A stretch of 64,000 bases of DNA from Massilia phosphatilytica (GCF_002968015.1 NZ_PUIP01000003.1:1-64000), one strand, 5' to 3'. Counted from the stretch's first letter, positions 8,805-17,323 are shown. Notes: generated by a model not told the origin, from the sequence alone. Numbers and translations are program-made.

Positions 8805-9629
8805 TCAGTCGCGGTACTCCCCGGGCGTGGCGGCCGTCATGCGCTTGAACACGCGCTGGAAGTGGGCCTGGTCGGCAAAGCCCATGTCGGCCGCGACCTC
8901 GGCGATCGGCGCCCCCGCGCGCAGCCGCGCCTTCGCGTACTGGATGCGGCGGTTCGTCTGGTACTCGTGCGGCGCGACCCCGTAGCGCTTCTTGAAGGCG
9001 CGGATCAGGTAGGAGCCGGACAGGTTCGCGGCCTCGCACAGGTCTTGCAGCGGCAGGGCGTCCGCGGCATGCGCGTCGATGTAGTGCGCGACGCGTTCGA
9101 CCTTCGGCGCGACGGCGTCCGGTACCGGTCCGGGCCGGAGCGCGCCGTCCAGGCACGCGACGAAATCCACGACGGAGGCCTCCCGTTCGGCGGCGCCGCG
9201 CCGGCCGTCCGCCAGTACGTCGAACAGCCGCACGCCCGCCTCCACCAGGTGCGGCGCGCGCAACGCGGCCTGTGCGTACGGGCGGAATGCAGGATCCGCC
9301 AGGCCGCGCACGCGCGCCTGCACACGGCCCAGCCATACGGGATCGAAGTAGAACATCACGTACGACCACGAAGCGTCGTCGACCGGATTGCAGCCGTGGA
9401 CGTCGCCCGGATTGATGACAACGACGGCACCCTGCTCCACCACTTCCGCGTGGGCCCCGTTGACATAAGTGCTGCGGCCGCCCGTGATGACGCCGACGGA
9501 ATGCGTTTCGTGCCAGTGCCGCCCGTAGTGCAGGCCGCGCCCGTCCGTCACGTGGCGTGCTTCGATGAATGGCAAGGCGGGGTCGCGCCAGAAGACCTGG
9601 GCAGCGGGGTTGCGGTCGGGTCGGGGCAT
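8805..9629 (-). CDS. AraC-family transcriptional regulator
   Basis: 274 residues. The N-terminal cupin-like domain (HYGRHWHETHSVGVITGG, then VVINPGDVHGCNP) resembles the AraC ligand-binding domain. The C-terminal ~100 residues carry two helix-turn-helix units: LPLQDLCEAANLSGSYLIRA and IAEVAADMGFADQAHFQRVF, ending RMTAATPGEYRD as usual. The start is placed at the second methionine (MPRPDRN). It is tail-to-tail with the LysE exporter, its most likely target. Confidence 0.9.
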   Translation of the reverse strand: MPRPDRNPAAQVFWRDPALPFIEARHVTDGRGLHYGRHWHETHSVGVITGGRSTYVNGAHAEVVEQGAVVVINPGDVHGCNPVDDASWSYVMFYFDPVWLGRVQARVRGLADPAFRPYAQAALRAPHLVEAGVRLFDVLADGRRGAAEREASVVDFVACLDGALRPGPVPDAVAPKVERVAHYIDAHAADALPLQDLCEAANLSGSYLIRAFKKRYGVAPHEYQTNRRIQYAKARLRAGAPIAEVAADMGFADQAHFQRVFKRMTAATPGEYRD

Positions 9630-9660
9630 GGTCGTGCGTAGGGGAGATCGTCCGTCCAGT

Positions 9661-10266
9661 CTACCAGGCGGCCGCGAACGCGCGAGCACGCGCAGCCAGG
9701 TCGTCCAAGGTCACGCCAGGCGTGAACAACTGGCTGCCGATGCCCGCCCCCGTCGCGCCGGCCGCCTTCCACGCCGGGACCTGCTCGGGCGTGACGCCGC
9801 CCACGGGCCACAGCGGGGTACCGGCCGGCAGCACGGATTTCATGGCCTTCAACCCGGCGGGACCGATCGATTCGGCCGGGAACAGTTTCAGCGCGTGGGC
9901 GCCGGCATCGAGCGCGGCGAACGCTTCCGTCGGCGTGGCGACGCCGGGCGCGCACAGCATGCCGGCCGCGCGCGCATGCGCGATGACGGCGGGGTTGCAG
10001 TTCGGCGCGACGAACAACCGGCCGCCCGCCTGCGCGACGGCGTCGACGTCGGCCACGCCCAGCATCGTGCCGCCGCCGACGATGGCGTCCGGCGGGGCCA
10101 TCTCGACGAGGATGCGGATGGCGTCGAGCGCGCCCGGCCGGTTCAGCGGCACTTCGAGCAGGCGCCAGCCGGCGTCGAACAGGACGCGGCCGACGGCACC
10201 GGCGTCGGCGGGGTCGAGGCCGCGCAGGATGGCGACGAGGGGCAGATCGGGCAAGGCAAAATTCAT
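9661..10266 (-). CDS. dgoA: 2-dehydro-3-deoxy-6-phosphogalactonate aldolase
   Basis: 201 residues, the usual length for KDPG/KDPGal aldolases. VAILRGLDP at the start, Glu38 in LLEVPLN, the loop VGGGTML, and the Schiff-base lysine Lys127 in HALKLFPAES mark the class I aldolase. It cleaves 2-keto-3-deoxy-6-phosphogalactonate to pyruvate and glyceraldehyde 3-phosphate, the last step of the De Ley-Doudoroff pathway. Its start overlaps the dgoK stop by four bases (ATGA). The galactonate rather than gluconate assignment rests mainly on the adjoining dgoK. Confidence 0.93.
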   Translation of the reverse strand: MNFALPDLPLVAILRGLDPADAGAVGRVLFDAGWRLLEVPLNRPGALDAIRILVEMAPPDAIVGGGTMLGVADVDAVAQAGGRLFVAPNCNPAVIAHARAAGMLCAPGVATPTEAFAALDAGAHALKLFPAESIGPAGLKAMKSVLPAGTPLWPVGGVTPEQVPAWKAAGATGAGIGSQLFTPGVTLDDLAARARAFAAAW

Positions 10267-11171
10267 GAGGGGATCCGGTCGAGGAAGCGCGCCAGCGCGG
10301 CGCAATACACGCGGTCCGGATCGAGCCCGGCCAGTGTGATGCCGAAGTGGCCGGCCGCGCGCGCGTAGCGGGCCCGCAGCACGGGCGAGCCGATGCACGT
10401 CGGCGGGACGGTGCCGCCCGCGAGTCCGACAGCCGCGACGAATTCCGTCCCGACGAGCAGGCCGCTCACGAACGAGCGCGTCTGCGCGGCCGGCATGGCG
10501 CCCGAAACGACACGGGCGCGCACGCCGAACAGCGCGTTCGACAGCGGCGCCCCGCGGCGGGCCGCATCCAGGCCGGCGACGAACGCGGCATCGTCTTCCC
10601 CGGCGCCCGCCATGAGCGGCGCCAGCGTGCCGTGCGCGGACACCATCGCGAACAGCTCGCCCGTCATGAACGTGGCGATGCGGCGGATGACGCCGTCCGC
10701 GAGATGCACCCATTTGCTGTGCGTGCCGGGCAGGACGAACCAGCCGTCGCGCCGGCCCAATGCAACCGCGCCCAGCAACTGCGTCTCTTCGCCGCGCATC
10801 ACGTCGACGTGCTCGCCGCGCTGGACGTAGCCGGGAACGATCAGGCAGGGACGCCCGGCGCGCGGGTCGTCCACGCGGACGACGTGGTCCGGCAGCGCTT
10901 CCAGCGGCACGCCGATGTCGAGATAAGGGACTTCGCGCCAGCCCTGGGCGCTGCCGACCATGCCGGACGCGACCGCGGGCATGGCAGGGTCGACGGCCAT
11001 GTCCGCCACCAGCGCCGCGAACGAGCCCGCGAAATCGTGGCGCACGGCCAGCATGCCCTGGTCGTCGGCGCGCGTCGCCAGGCAGGCGCCGGCCGCATCC
11101 ACGACGTAGGCGCGGCGGTTGCTCGAGCCCCAGTCGATGCCGAGCAGTTGATGTGATGCTGACAAAGCCAT
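10263..11171 (-). CDS. dgoK: 2-dehydro-3-deoxygalactonokinase
   Basis: 302 residues. The N-terminal phosphate-binding loop LLGIDWGSSNRRAYVVD and the mid-domain RGEETQLLGA and LPGTHSKWVHL are characteristic of DgoK. It phosphorylates 2-keto-3-deoxygalactonate using ATP in the cytoplasm and feeds DgoA, which follows with a four-base overlap. No Shine-Dalgarno sequence is visible. A TATAAA sequence 9-14 bases upstream of the ATG would place transcription at or near the start codon if it serves as a -10 box, so a leaderless mRNA is possible. The end of the LysR gene lies just upstream. Confidence 0.93.
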   Translation of the reverse strand: MALSASHQLLGIDWGSSNRRAYVVDAAGACLATRADDQGMLAVRHDFAGSFAALVADMAVDPAMPAVASGMVGSAQGWREVPYLDIGVPLEALPDHVVRVDDPRAGRPCLIVPGYVQRGEHVDVMRGEETQLLGAVALGRRDGWFVLPGTHSKWVHLADGVIRRIATFMTGELFAMVSAHGTLAPLMAGAGEDDAAFVAGLDAARRGAPLSNALFGVRARVVSGAMPAAQTRSFVSGLLVGTEFVAAVGLAGGTVPPTCIGSPVLRARYARAAGHFGITLAGLDPDRVYCAALARFLDRIPS

Positions 11172-11180
11172 CGCGCCAGT

Positions 11181-12155
11181 TTATACCGATTTGATATACG
11201 TGACGCGCGCCGTCGGCTTGGGACGCGTGGCCGTCTCGCGCAGCGCGCCGAGCATGGCTTCCGCGGCCGGCGACAGCTGGTGATGGCGGCGCGTGATGAT
11301 GCCGTAGACGTCCATACGCAGGTTCAGTTCGTACGGCAGCACGGCCAGCAGCCCGCTGTCAAGATAGGGTTTGACGAGTTCGACGGACATCGGCGCCACC
11401 ATGTCGCTGCCCAGCAACAGCGTCGTCACGACGGGCAGTTCGGCCGTCGAGACGGTTTCCGCCGGCTGCTCCAGGCCCTGCGTGAGGAACAGCGCCGCCA
11501 TCCGGTCGCGCACCATGCTGCCCGCCGGCGGCACGATCCACGCCTGGCGCGCGAGCTCCTCCAGGTCCAGGCCGCGTGCGCCCAGCAGCGGGTGGCCGGC
11601 GCGCACGATCAGGCTGTGCGGTTCGTCGGTGATCGGCTCGAAGTGGAATTCGTCGGCGATCGAGCCGTCCACGACGCGGCCGATGACGATATCGAGGTCG
11701 CCCGCGCGCAGGCGGTCGACGAGTTGCTTGCTGCTGCCCACCTCGATCGACACGTTCAGACGCGCATGCCGCGTCTTGAGCAAGGTGACGGCGGCCGGCA
11801 CCAGCGTGGTCGACGGTGTCAGGATCGCACCGACCGCCACGCGCCCGCGCAGGCCGGACATGAGTTCCATCACTTCCTGGTACGCGGCATCCATCTCCGC
11901 CAGCGACGCGCCGGCGCGGCGGATCAGCACCTTGCCGTACCACGTGGGCTCCACGCCGCGCGGCAGGCGCTCGAACAACGTGACGCCCAGCGCGTGTTCC
12001 AGCTCGCCGAGCAGTTTCGACGCGGCCGGCTGCGTCAGGTTCGCGGCCTGCGCGGCCTGCATGATCGATCCATGCCGGCCCAGTTCGACCAGCAGGACGA
12101 GGTGGCGCGTCTTCAGGTAGGCGCGGACGAAGCGGTCGGAGCGGGGATCGGACAT
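11181..12155 (-). CDS. LysR-family regulator, GbpR-like
   Basis: 324 residues. The N-terminal winged helix (HLVLLVELGRHGSIMQAAQA then AANLTQPAASKLLGELEHAL) is followed by the LysR effector domain (GRVAVGAILTPSTTLVPAAV, then LDIVIGRV, HPLLGARGLDLEELARQAWI). The overall pattern resembles the GbpR subgroup, which controls galactose/arabinose uptake and related genes. The start is set at MSDPRSDRF. Its position directly before dgoKA, and the shared TATA-N9-TATA sites at three galactose-related loci, make it the best candidate regulator of galactonate use. Confidence 0.88.
   Translation of the reverse strand: MSDPRSDRFVRAYLKTRHLVLLVELGRHGSIMQAAQAANLTQPAASKLLGELEHALGVTLFERLPRGVEPTWYGKVLIRRAGASLAEMDAAYQEVMELMSGLRGRVAVGAILTPSTTLVPAAVTLLKTRHARLNVSIEVGSSKQLVDRLRAGDLDIVIGRVVDGSIADEFHFEPITDEPHSLIVRAGHPLLGARGLDLEELARQAWIVPPAGSMVRDRMAALFLTQGLEQPAETVSTAELPVVTTLLLGSDMVAPMSVELVKPYLDSGLLAVLPYELNLRMDVYGIITRRHHQLSPAAEAMLGALRETATRPKPTARVTYIKSV
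11182..11198. promoter_or_regulatory. TATA-N9-TATA dyad upstream of dgoK
   Basis: TATA (11182-11185), nine bases, TATA (11195-11198), flanked as GTTTAT-N9-ATATAC. Read on the minus strand it is TATATCAAATCGGTATA, very like the dgoD site TATATCGTAACCGTATA. It overlaps the last codons of the LysR gene and ends 11 bases from the dgoK ATG, so it also covers a possible -10 (TATAAA). Confidence 0.45.
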
Positions 12156-12313
12156 GGCGGTGCGGCGTAGGCCTTCAAAGTTTCCATAATGATAGTTGCC
12201 CATCCGTCCAGGGTCAAACCCCGGCTGGCACCGCCGTATCGGTATTAACACTTAGAACACCTGGCAGTACCCTTTTCGCGCGGCCCGGGATCCGCCGCGC
12301 CATGTGGAATCAT

Positions 12314-12742
12314 TCAACCTCGTGTACGACAGGGAGGCTGGGGCCCGGATTCACCATCGCACTTGAACAGTTTGATGACCGTCTCGATCTTGTATGGCTT
12401 CGGCGTGAAACCATCGGACCAATCATGGGCAGCCAGTATGGCGGGCGACGTGAAACCCGAAGTGAGCACGACTTTCACCTCGGGATAGCGTTCCTTGATT
12501 TCCCTTGCCAGAAGCAAGCCCGTCATTTCCGGCATCATGATGTCGGAGAAGACTGCATTGATGTCGTTATCCTGCTCGATCGCCTGCAGTCCTTCCTGCC
12601 CTGAATAGACGACACGGTTTGCGATGGCATGGGCGCTCAACAATGCGCCGGTGACGTCGGCCAGGTCCCGCTCATCGTCGACCACGAGTATTTTCAGGAT
12701 ACCTGCGCCGCGTACCGTGGACCGGCATTTTCCGGGGGCCAT
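12314..12742 (-). CDS. Single-domain response regulator
   Basis: 142 residues, only a CheY-like receiver: ILVVDDERDLADV (acid pair 22-23), phospho-acceptor Asp67 in VFSDIMMPEMTG, and the conserved lysine in FTPKPYK. No DNA-binding or enzymatic output domain follows, so it must act by protein contact or in a phosphorelay. The start is chosen at the ATG overlapping the kinase stop by one base (TGATG); an ATG 27 bases further upstream is possible. It is co-transcribed with the preceding kinase and shares its lower GC content. Confidence 0.85.
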   Translation of the reverse strand: MAPGKCRSTVRGAGILKILVVDDERDLADVTGALLSAHAIANRVVYSGQEGLQAIEQDNDINAVFSDIMMPEMTGLLLAREIKERYPEVKVVLTSGFTSPAILAAHDWSDGFTPKPYKIETVIKLFKCDGESGPQPPCRTRG

Positions 12743-13965
12743 CAGCTCTGCACTCGCTCGGCCTGGCATGCCGATCCATCATGGACATCGCCTGCGGGAT
12801 CCGATGAGCGAAATCCGGCGGGCAGCCGCGGCATGGTCAGGACAAACGTCGTGCCATCGGACGCATTCGACGTGGCCTTGATCTTTCCACCATGTGCCTG
12901 AACGATTTCACGCGATATATAAAGGCCGAGACCAAGACTTGTACGCTCCATCGAGTCATTGTTTCCCACGTCGTTGACATGGGCCGCAATGCGAACCATT
13001 GGATCAAAGATCGTTAGCAATTCATCGTGCGAAATGGTCGTGCCTCGATTATTCACCTCAATAAATATATCGTCACCATTATTGGAAAGGCCTACGATAA
13101 CGGGCATATCCGGACTGCCGTATTGTATGGCGTTGCCGATCAAATTGGACAACACTTGAGCAATTCGGCTTTCATCGAAGATGGCGTCGAGCTTTTGCGG
13201 AGCACGGAATTCGATCGTCCGCTCCGGATGAAACGTACGCAGTTCATCAACCACCTCGGCGCATAGCGCAACCAGGTTGGCATGCTTGACCCGGATCGGA
13301 ATCCCCCGGCCGAGATGAGTACGCGTGAAGTCGATCAGATCGTTGATCAGTTTGCTCATGCGCTTTGCGCTATTGAACATCCTGGTGGCAACAAGCACAT
13401 ACTTGGGCGGGATATCAATCGCCTGCATGAGAAAACTCGAGCCAGAGACGATCGTACCCAGCGGGTTGCGCAGGTCGTGACCAAGGATAGCCAGGAACAT
13501 ATTCTGCGATTGTTTCACCATGAACTCGTAGCGCGCAACCGATTCCGCCAGCGCCTGGTCCACGGCTTCATTGAACCGGGTGACGTCCACCATGTCCGAA
13601 GCCCGGGTATTTTCGATATCGGCGGCCCACAGCGTCAGCACGCTCGAGCGCAAGGCGCGATATTCGGACACCAGCTGGACGACCGTATAGCCGGACAACA
13701 ATCTTGCCTCGGCGTGCGTTTCCGCCGCCGTGTCCTCGGTCCCCCGCTTTCCCAGGCCCTTCGATTTGGCTGCGCGCTCGTGTTCGGACTGCGAGGTCCT
13801 GAGGTCTGCCGCGAAAGCGTGCAACATCTGCCGGGCGTGGTCACGCAATTCCGTGTCATCCATCGCCAGGGCCGGCGGCTCGATTGTCCTGGCAAAATCT
13901 TCCCAAGCCTGCAGAATTGGCTCTACATTATCTTCAATAAAACTGCTTAATCCCGACCTCATCAT
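12742..13965 (-). CDS. Sensor histidine kinase with RsbRD-like N-terminus
   Basis: 407 residues, no membrane segment. Residues 1-150 resemble the helical N-terminal domain of RsbR/RsbRD sensors (MMRSGLSSFIEDNVEPILQA at the start). Then come the H-box FLAILGHDLRNPLGT (His163), the N-box LSNLIGNAIQYG, and the G-boxes SLGLGLYISREIVQAHGGKI. It should be a soluble kinase passing phosphate to the adjoining receiver. Base composition is visibly more AT-rich than neighbouring genes, suggesting a different origin. Just upstream, after the start region, lies a nested dyad (13982-14018). Confidence 0.88.
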   Translation of the reverse strand: MMRSGLSSFIEDNVEPILQAWEDFARTIEPPALAMDDTELRDHARQMLHAFAADLRTSQSEHERAAKSKGLGKRGTEDTAAETHAEARLLSGYTVVQLVSEYRALRSSVLTLWAADIENTRASDMVDVTRFNEAVDQALAESVARYEFMVKQSQNMFLAILGHDLRNPLGTIVSGSSFLMQAIDIPPKYVLVATRMFNSAKRMSKLINDLIDFTRTHLGRGIPIRVKHANLVALCAEVVDELRTFHPERTIEFRAPQKLDAIFDESRIAQVLSNLIGNAIQYGSPDMPVIVGLSNNGDDIFIEVNNRGTTISHDELLTIFDPMVRIAAHVNDVGNNDSMERTSLGLGLYISREIVQAHGGKIKATSNASDGTTFVLTMPRLPAGFRSSDPAGDVHDGSACQAERVQS

Positions 13966-13981
13966 TTTCTGAAACCTTAGT

Positions 13982-14018
13982 ATTTCCGCTTTAGCGAAGC
14001 TCGCTTATATGCGGAAAT
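13982..14018 (-). promoter_or_regulatory. Nested hairpin in the kinase leader
   Basis: An outer perfect 8-base inverted repeat (ATTTCCGC 13982-13989 / GCGGAAAT 14011-14018) encloses an inner 4-base one (GCGA/TCGC, 13994-14004). On the minus strand it ends about 16 bases before the kinase start and just before a TAAGG that could be the ribosome-binding site. It could be an operator or a translation-controlling RNA structure. The rest of the 14019-14200 gap holds a short ACGGCT/AGCCGT stem (14097-14111) and no gene. Confidence 0.5.
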
Positions 14019-14200
14019 CCATGGTAACAGGTTTTTGAGATTAATTTTATTTACCCACCGAACACGCCGAACGAGAATTCAGGGCCGCCCGAATGGACGG
14101 CTGAAAGCCGTATAATTGTTCTCGAAATAAATTCGCATCAGAGAGAATATTTTGCGGCGCGCCCGGCCTGTCCTGGAAGGACTTGCTTCGTCAGGTGTTC

Positions 14201-14974
14201 CTAGTCGTGGTAAACCTGGCTCCTGCCCCCGTCCACCAGCAGATCCGCCGCATTCACGAACCGCGCCTCGTCGCTGGCGAGGAACAGTGCCGCGTTGGCA
14301 ACGTCCTTCGGCGCGCCGATCCACCCGCACGGCAGCAGCGCGGCCTGGCGCCGCCGTTCCGCTTCCGGGTCGGGATGGCTCGCGAGCCACGCCTCGATCC
14401 GCTCCGTCAGGATCAGGCCGGGAGAAATGGAATTCACGCGGATGCCGCGCGCCGCATACTCGACGCCGAGCGAACGCGTGAGGCCAATCAGCCCGTGCTT
14501 CGCGACCGGATACGGAAAACAGCCCTTGATCACCTTGTGGCCATGCACGGACGCGATGTTGACGATGCTGCCCGCGCCTTGCGCGAGCATGGCCGGAAGC
14601 ACGGCGCGGCACGCGTGCCAGGCGCCTTCCAGGTCGAGCGTGAGGCAGCGCCGCCAGCCTTCCGCGTCCAGTTCGAGCGGGTCCGCGAACACGTTCACGC
14701 CCGCGTTGTTGACGAGGATATCGATCCGTTCGAAGCGTTCCAGCGTACGCGCCGCCAGCCGCTCCATGGCGCCGGGCTTCGCGATATCGGCCTGCACGAA
14801 CAGGCTGCGCGCCGCGCCCAGTTCGTCACGCAGCGCCTGCGCCGCCGCGTCGTCGACGTGGCTGTTGATGACGACGCGCGCGCCTTCCTCCGCAAAACGG
14901 CGCGCGATGGCCGCGCCGATGCCCATGGTGGATCCGGTGACGATCGCCACCTTCCCTTCGAGTCTACCGTTCAT
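14201..14974 (-). CDS. SDR oxidoreductase, probable sugar 1-dehydrogenase
   Basis: 257 residues, classical SDR: TGSTMGIG (13-20), NNAG (89-92), and the triad Ser142, Tyr155 and Lys159 (YPVAK). A C-terminal SLGVEYAARGIRVNSISPG fits the family. Downstream of dgoD on the same strand with a 70-base gap, it most likely oxidises D-galactose to galactonolactone, the first step of the oxidative route. Other aldose or hydroxy-acid substrates cannot be excluded. No galactonolactonase is present in the window. The dyad at 14999-15021 lies directly upstream. Confidence 0.75.
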   Translation of the reverse strand: MNGRLEGKVAIVTGSTMGIGAAIARRFAEEGARVVINSHVDDAAAQALRDELGAARSLFVQADIAKPGAMERLAARTLERFERIDILVNNAGVNVFADPLELDAEGWRRCLTLDLEGAWHACRAVLPAMLAQGAGSIVNIASVHGHKVIKGCFPYPVAKHGLIGLTRSLGVEYAARGIRVNSISPGLILTERIEAWLASHPDPEAERRRQAALLPCGWIGAPKDVANAALFLASDEARFVNAADLLVDGGRSQVYHD

Positions 14975-14998
14975 CTCTTCCTGCCGCTTCCCTGGCCC

Positions 14999-15021
14999 TG
15001 CATGTTTTTATATGACATGCA
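14999..15021. promoter_or_regulatory. Perfect 7+7 inverted repeat upstream of the SDR gene
   Basis: TGCATGT (14999-15005), nine-base AT-rich spacer, ACATGCA (15015-15021). Located between dgoD and the SDR, 25 bases before the SDR start. The spacer is too AT-rich and the arms too symmetric for chance to be comfortable. It may be an operator of a dimeric regulator separate from the TATA-N9-TATA sites. Confidence 0.45.
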
Positions 15022-15044
15022 TCGTACACCAGGCGCCGGCAGGT

Positions 15045-16193
15045 CTACCACTCCGCAATGCTGCCGTCGGCGTGGCGCCAGACCGGATTGCGCCAGTCAG
15101 GCGCCTGGCGGCTCGCCTCGATCACGCGTTCCTCGTCGATCTCGACACCCAGGCCCGGCTTCGTCAGCGGCCGGATCCAGCCGCCGGACAGGTGGAAATC
15201 TTCCTTGTTCTTCACGTAGTCCAGCAGCTCGGCGCCCTGGTTGTAGTGGATGCCCATGCTCTGCTCCTGCAGCACGGCGTTGTGCGCGACGAAGTCCACC
15301 TGCAGGCAGGACGCCAGCGCCACCGGTCCGAGCGGGCAATGCGGGGCGAACGCGATGTCGTGCGCTTCCGCCATCGCGGCGATCTTGACGCATTCCGTGA
15401 TGCCGCCCGCGTGCGACAGGTCCGGCTGCACGATGGCGAGGCCGCCCTGCTGGAACACGCGCTTGAAGTCGAAGCGCGAATACATCCGCTCGCCGGCCGC
15501 CAGCGGGATCGACGTCGCGTCGGCCAAAGTGCGGTAGTACTCGTCCTGCTCGGCCAGCACCGGTTCCTCGACGAACAGCGGCCGGTACGGTTCCAGCTCG
15601 CGCAGCAGCACCTTCGCCATCGGCGCGGACACGCGGCCGTGGAAATCGACGCCGAACTCGATCTCGAACCCGAATTTCGCGCGCACCTCGGCCACGCGGG
15701 CGACGGCCTGGTCGACCTTGCGCGCGTTGTCGACGATGCCCAGCTCCTCGGTGCCGTTCATCTTGAACGTGTCGAAGCCGGCCTCGCGCAGCGCGGCGAT
15801 GCCCGCGATCAGCTCCGCCGGACGGTCGCCGCCCACCCAGCTGTACGTCTTCATGCGATCGCGCACGAGGCCGCCCAGCAGCTCGTGGACGGGCTGCCCC
15901 ATCACCTTGCCCTTGATGTCCCACAGCGCCTGGTCGACGCCGGCGATGGCGCTCATCAGGATCGGGCCGCCGCGGTAGAAGCCGGCGCGGTACATCGTCT
16001 GCCACAAATCGTTGATGCGCGCGGGGTCCTTGCCGACGAGGTAGTCCGACAGCTCGTGCACCGCCGCCTCGACGGTGCGTGCGCGGCCTTCGATGACGGG
16101 TTCGCCCCAGCCGGTGACGCCTTCGTCGGTCTCGATCTTCAGCAGCATCCAGCGCGGCGGGACGCGGTAAGTGGTGAGTCGGGTGATTTTCAT
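15045..16193 (-). CDS. dgoD: D-galactonate dehydratase
   Basis: 382 residues, the same length as the E. coli enzyme. All key enolase-superfamily positions fall where expected: metal ligands Asp183 (FGVDFH), Glu209 and Glu235, general base/acid His185 and His285 (FAPHCPLGP). It dehydrates D-galactonate to 2-keto-3-deoxygalactonate, the substrate of DgoK. It is separated from dgoKA by the two-component genes and the SDR, all on the same strand. No Shine-Dalgarno sequence is obvious before the ATG. A TATA-N9-TATA site lies 57-73 bases upstream. Confidence 0.96.
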   Translation of the reverse strand: MKITRLTTYRVPPRWMLLKIETDEGVTGWGEPVIEGRARTVEAAVHELSDYLVGKDPARINDLWQTMYRAGFYRGGPILMSAIAGVDQALWDIKGKVMGQPVHELLGGLVRDRMKTYSWVGGDRPAELIAGIAALREAGFDTFKMNGTEELGIVDNARKVDQAVARVAEVRAKFGFEIEFGVDFHGRVSAPMAKVLLRELEPYRPLFVEEPVLAEQDEYYRTLADATSIPLAAGERMYSRFDFKRVFQQGGLAIVQPDLSHAGGITECVKIAAMAEAHDIAFAPHCPLGPVALASCLQVDFVAHNAVLQEQSMGIHYNQGAELLDYVKNKEDFHLSGGWIRPLTKPGLGVEIDEERVIEASRQAPDWRNPVWRHADGSIAEW

Positions 16194-16249
16194 GGCGGCC
16201 AGTGTAGCCGCGCCGGGCCCGCCGCATGCATGCGCAATCGCGGGGGAAC

Positions 16250-16266
16250 TATACGGTTACGATATA
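16250..16266. promoter_or_regulatory. TATA-N9-TATA dyad upstream of dgoD
   Basis: TATA (16250-16253), nine bases, TATA (16263-16266), inside CTATA-N9-TATAG. Minus-strand reading TATATCGTAACCGTATA shares TATATC, the central A, a CG pair and the terminal TATA with the dgoK site. It lies in the 81-base gap between the substrate-binding protein stop and dgoD. Confidence 0.5.
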
Positions 16267-16274
16267 GAAGCCCG

Positions 16275-17012
16275 TCAGGCCAGTCCGTACTGCCTGAAAA
16301 TCCGTTTCTGGGTGCCGTCGGCGACCAGTTCCGCCATCGCCGCGCGATAGCGGCCGGCGGCAAGCTCGCCGAAATCGGGCGACCCCGCCAGCCAGGCGGT
16401 GGTCGACCGCACGGGCCGGCCGAGATGGAAATTCTTTTCCTCGCCCCGCATCTCGAGCGAACGATGGATGATCGCACGCTCGCCGAACGCGGCATCGGCC
16501 ATGCCCGCCAACAGGAACCGGTGGACTTCATCGATGGACGCCGCCTCCACCAATCGCTCGAAGCCCAACTCGCGCAGGATCGCCGTTTGGGCGGCGCCGC
16601 GCAGCAGGGCGACGCGCTTGCCCGTCATGTCCTTCGGGCGCTGGACATCGAAGTCGCTCCCCTTCTGCGCCATGAAGATGTAATTTTCCTCGTACAGGGG
16701 CGCGAGCCAGCGGTACTGCGCTTCCCGCTCCGGCAGCCGGGTCACGGGGAAGATCGCCGTGTGCGGCGTCGTGGTAGCCACATACAGCGCGCGCCGCCAG
16801 GGCATGAACTCGATCTCCGGCGCCACGTCGAGGCGCTTGCACAGCGCGTCCACGAGTTCCCGCAACGCGCCTGCCTGCTTCTCGCCGGGCGCCATGACGA
16901 GGGGCGGCAGGTGCGCAGTCACGATATGCAGCGGCGCCGGCCCGCCCTGCTCCGCGCGGGCGCCGCTCGCGGCACCCAGCGCCAGTAATAAAACATCCCG
17001 TCGTGTAATCAC
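16275..17012 (-). CDS. Periplasmic substrate-binding protein, SBP_bac_3-like, orphan
   Basis: 245 residues from a GTG start. I chose this GTG because AAGGAG lies six bases before it and it begins a Tat-like signal peptide (VITRRDVLLLALGAASGARA). The mature part looks like an amino-acid-type binding protein (PLHIVTAHLPPLVMAPGEK, then GALRELVDALCKRL, LGFERLVEAASIDEV). Such proteins often stand alone in betaproteobacteria with no permease beside them, and none is present here. The ligand is unknown. Confidence 0.78.
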   Translation of the reverse strand: MITRRDVLLLALGAASGARAEQGGPAPLHIVTAHLPPLVMAPGEKQAGALRELVDALCKRLDVAPEIEFMPWRRALYVATTTPHTAIFPVTRLPEREAQYRWLAPLYEENYIFMAQKGSDFDVQRPKDMTGKRVALLRGAAQTAILRELGFERLVEAASIDEVHRFLLAGMADAAFGERAIIHRSLEMRGEEKNFHLGRPVRSTTAWLAGSPDFGELAAGRYRAAMAELVADGTQKRIFRQYGLA

Positions 17013-17110
17013 ACACTGCTCCTTCTCGTCGGCAGCCGCCATCCTAAGCCCAGCTTGCCTTCATGGCAATACGCCGGATACACTGGAGCGATCAGCGAAA
17101 GGAGTGACAG

Positions 17111-17323
17111 ATGAGATTCGACATTTACGGCCGCTTCCAGGTCGACGTCCAACGCGAGAACGGCGCCTGGGCCGTGTATCGCGCGGAACTCGGGAAGCGC
17201 ACGCTGCTCCGCGATGTCGTCATTCCACCGGACCTGACGGCGGACGACCTGGCGACTTATCTCGATGATATCTTTCACGAATACGCCCAGCACGGGGACA
17301 ATGTCGAGGCGCTGCCCGATTGA
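17111..17323 (+). CDS. DUF7661-like small protein
   Basis: 70 residues, MRFDIYGRFQVDVQRENGAW at the start, then AELGKRTLLRDVVIPPDLTA and a terminal helix DDLATYLDDIFHEYA. I recognise the pattern as a small conserved family of about 70 residues (DUF7661, from memory). No signal or membrane segment; function unknown. GGAG eight bases before the ATG supports the start. Its stop abuts, base to base, the stop of the PepSY gene on the other strand. Confidence 0.72.
   Translation: MRFDIYGRFQVDVQRENGAWAVYRAELGKRTLLRDVVIPPDLTADDLATYLDDIFHEYAQHGDNVEALPD

Noticed and set aside
12278-12300. GCGCGGC/GCCGCGC hairpin after the response regulator
   Set aside because: On the minus strand it is followed by A residues, not U, so it is not a typical terminator.
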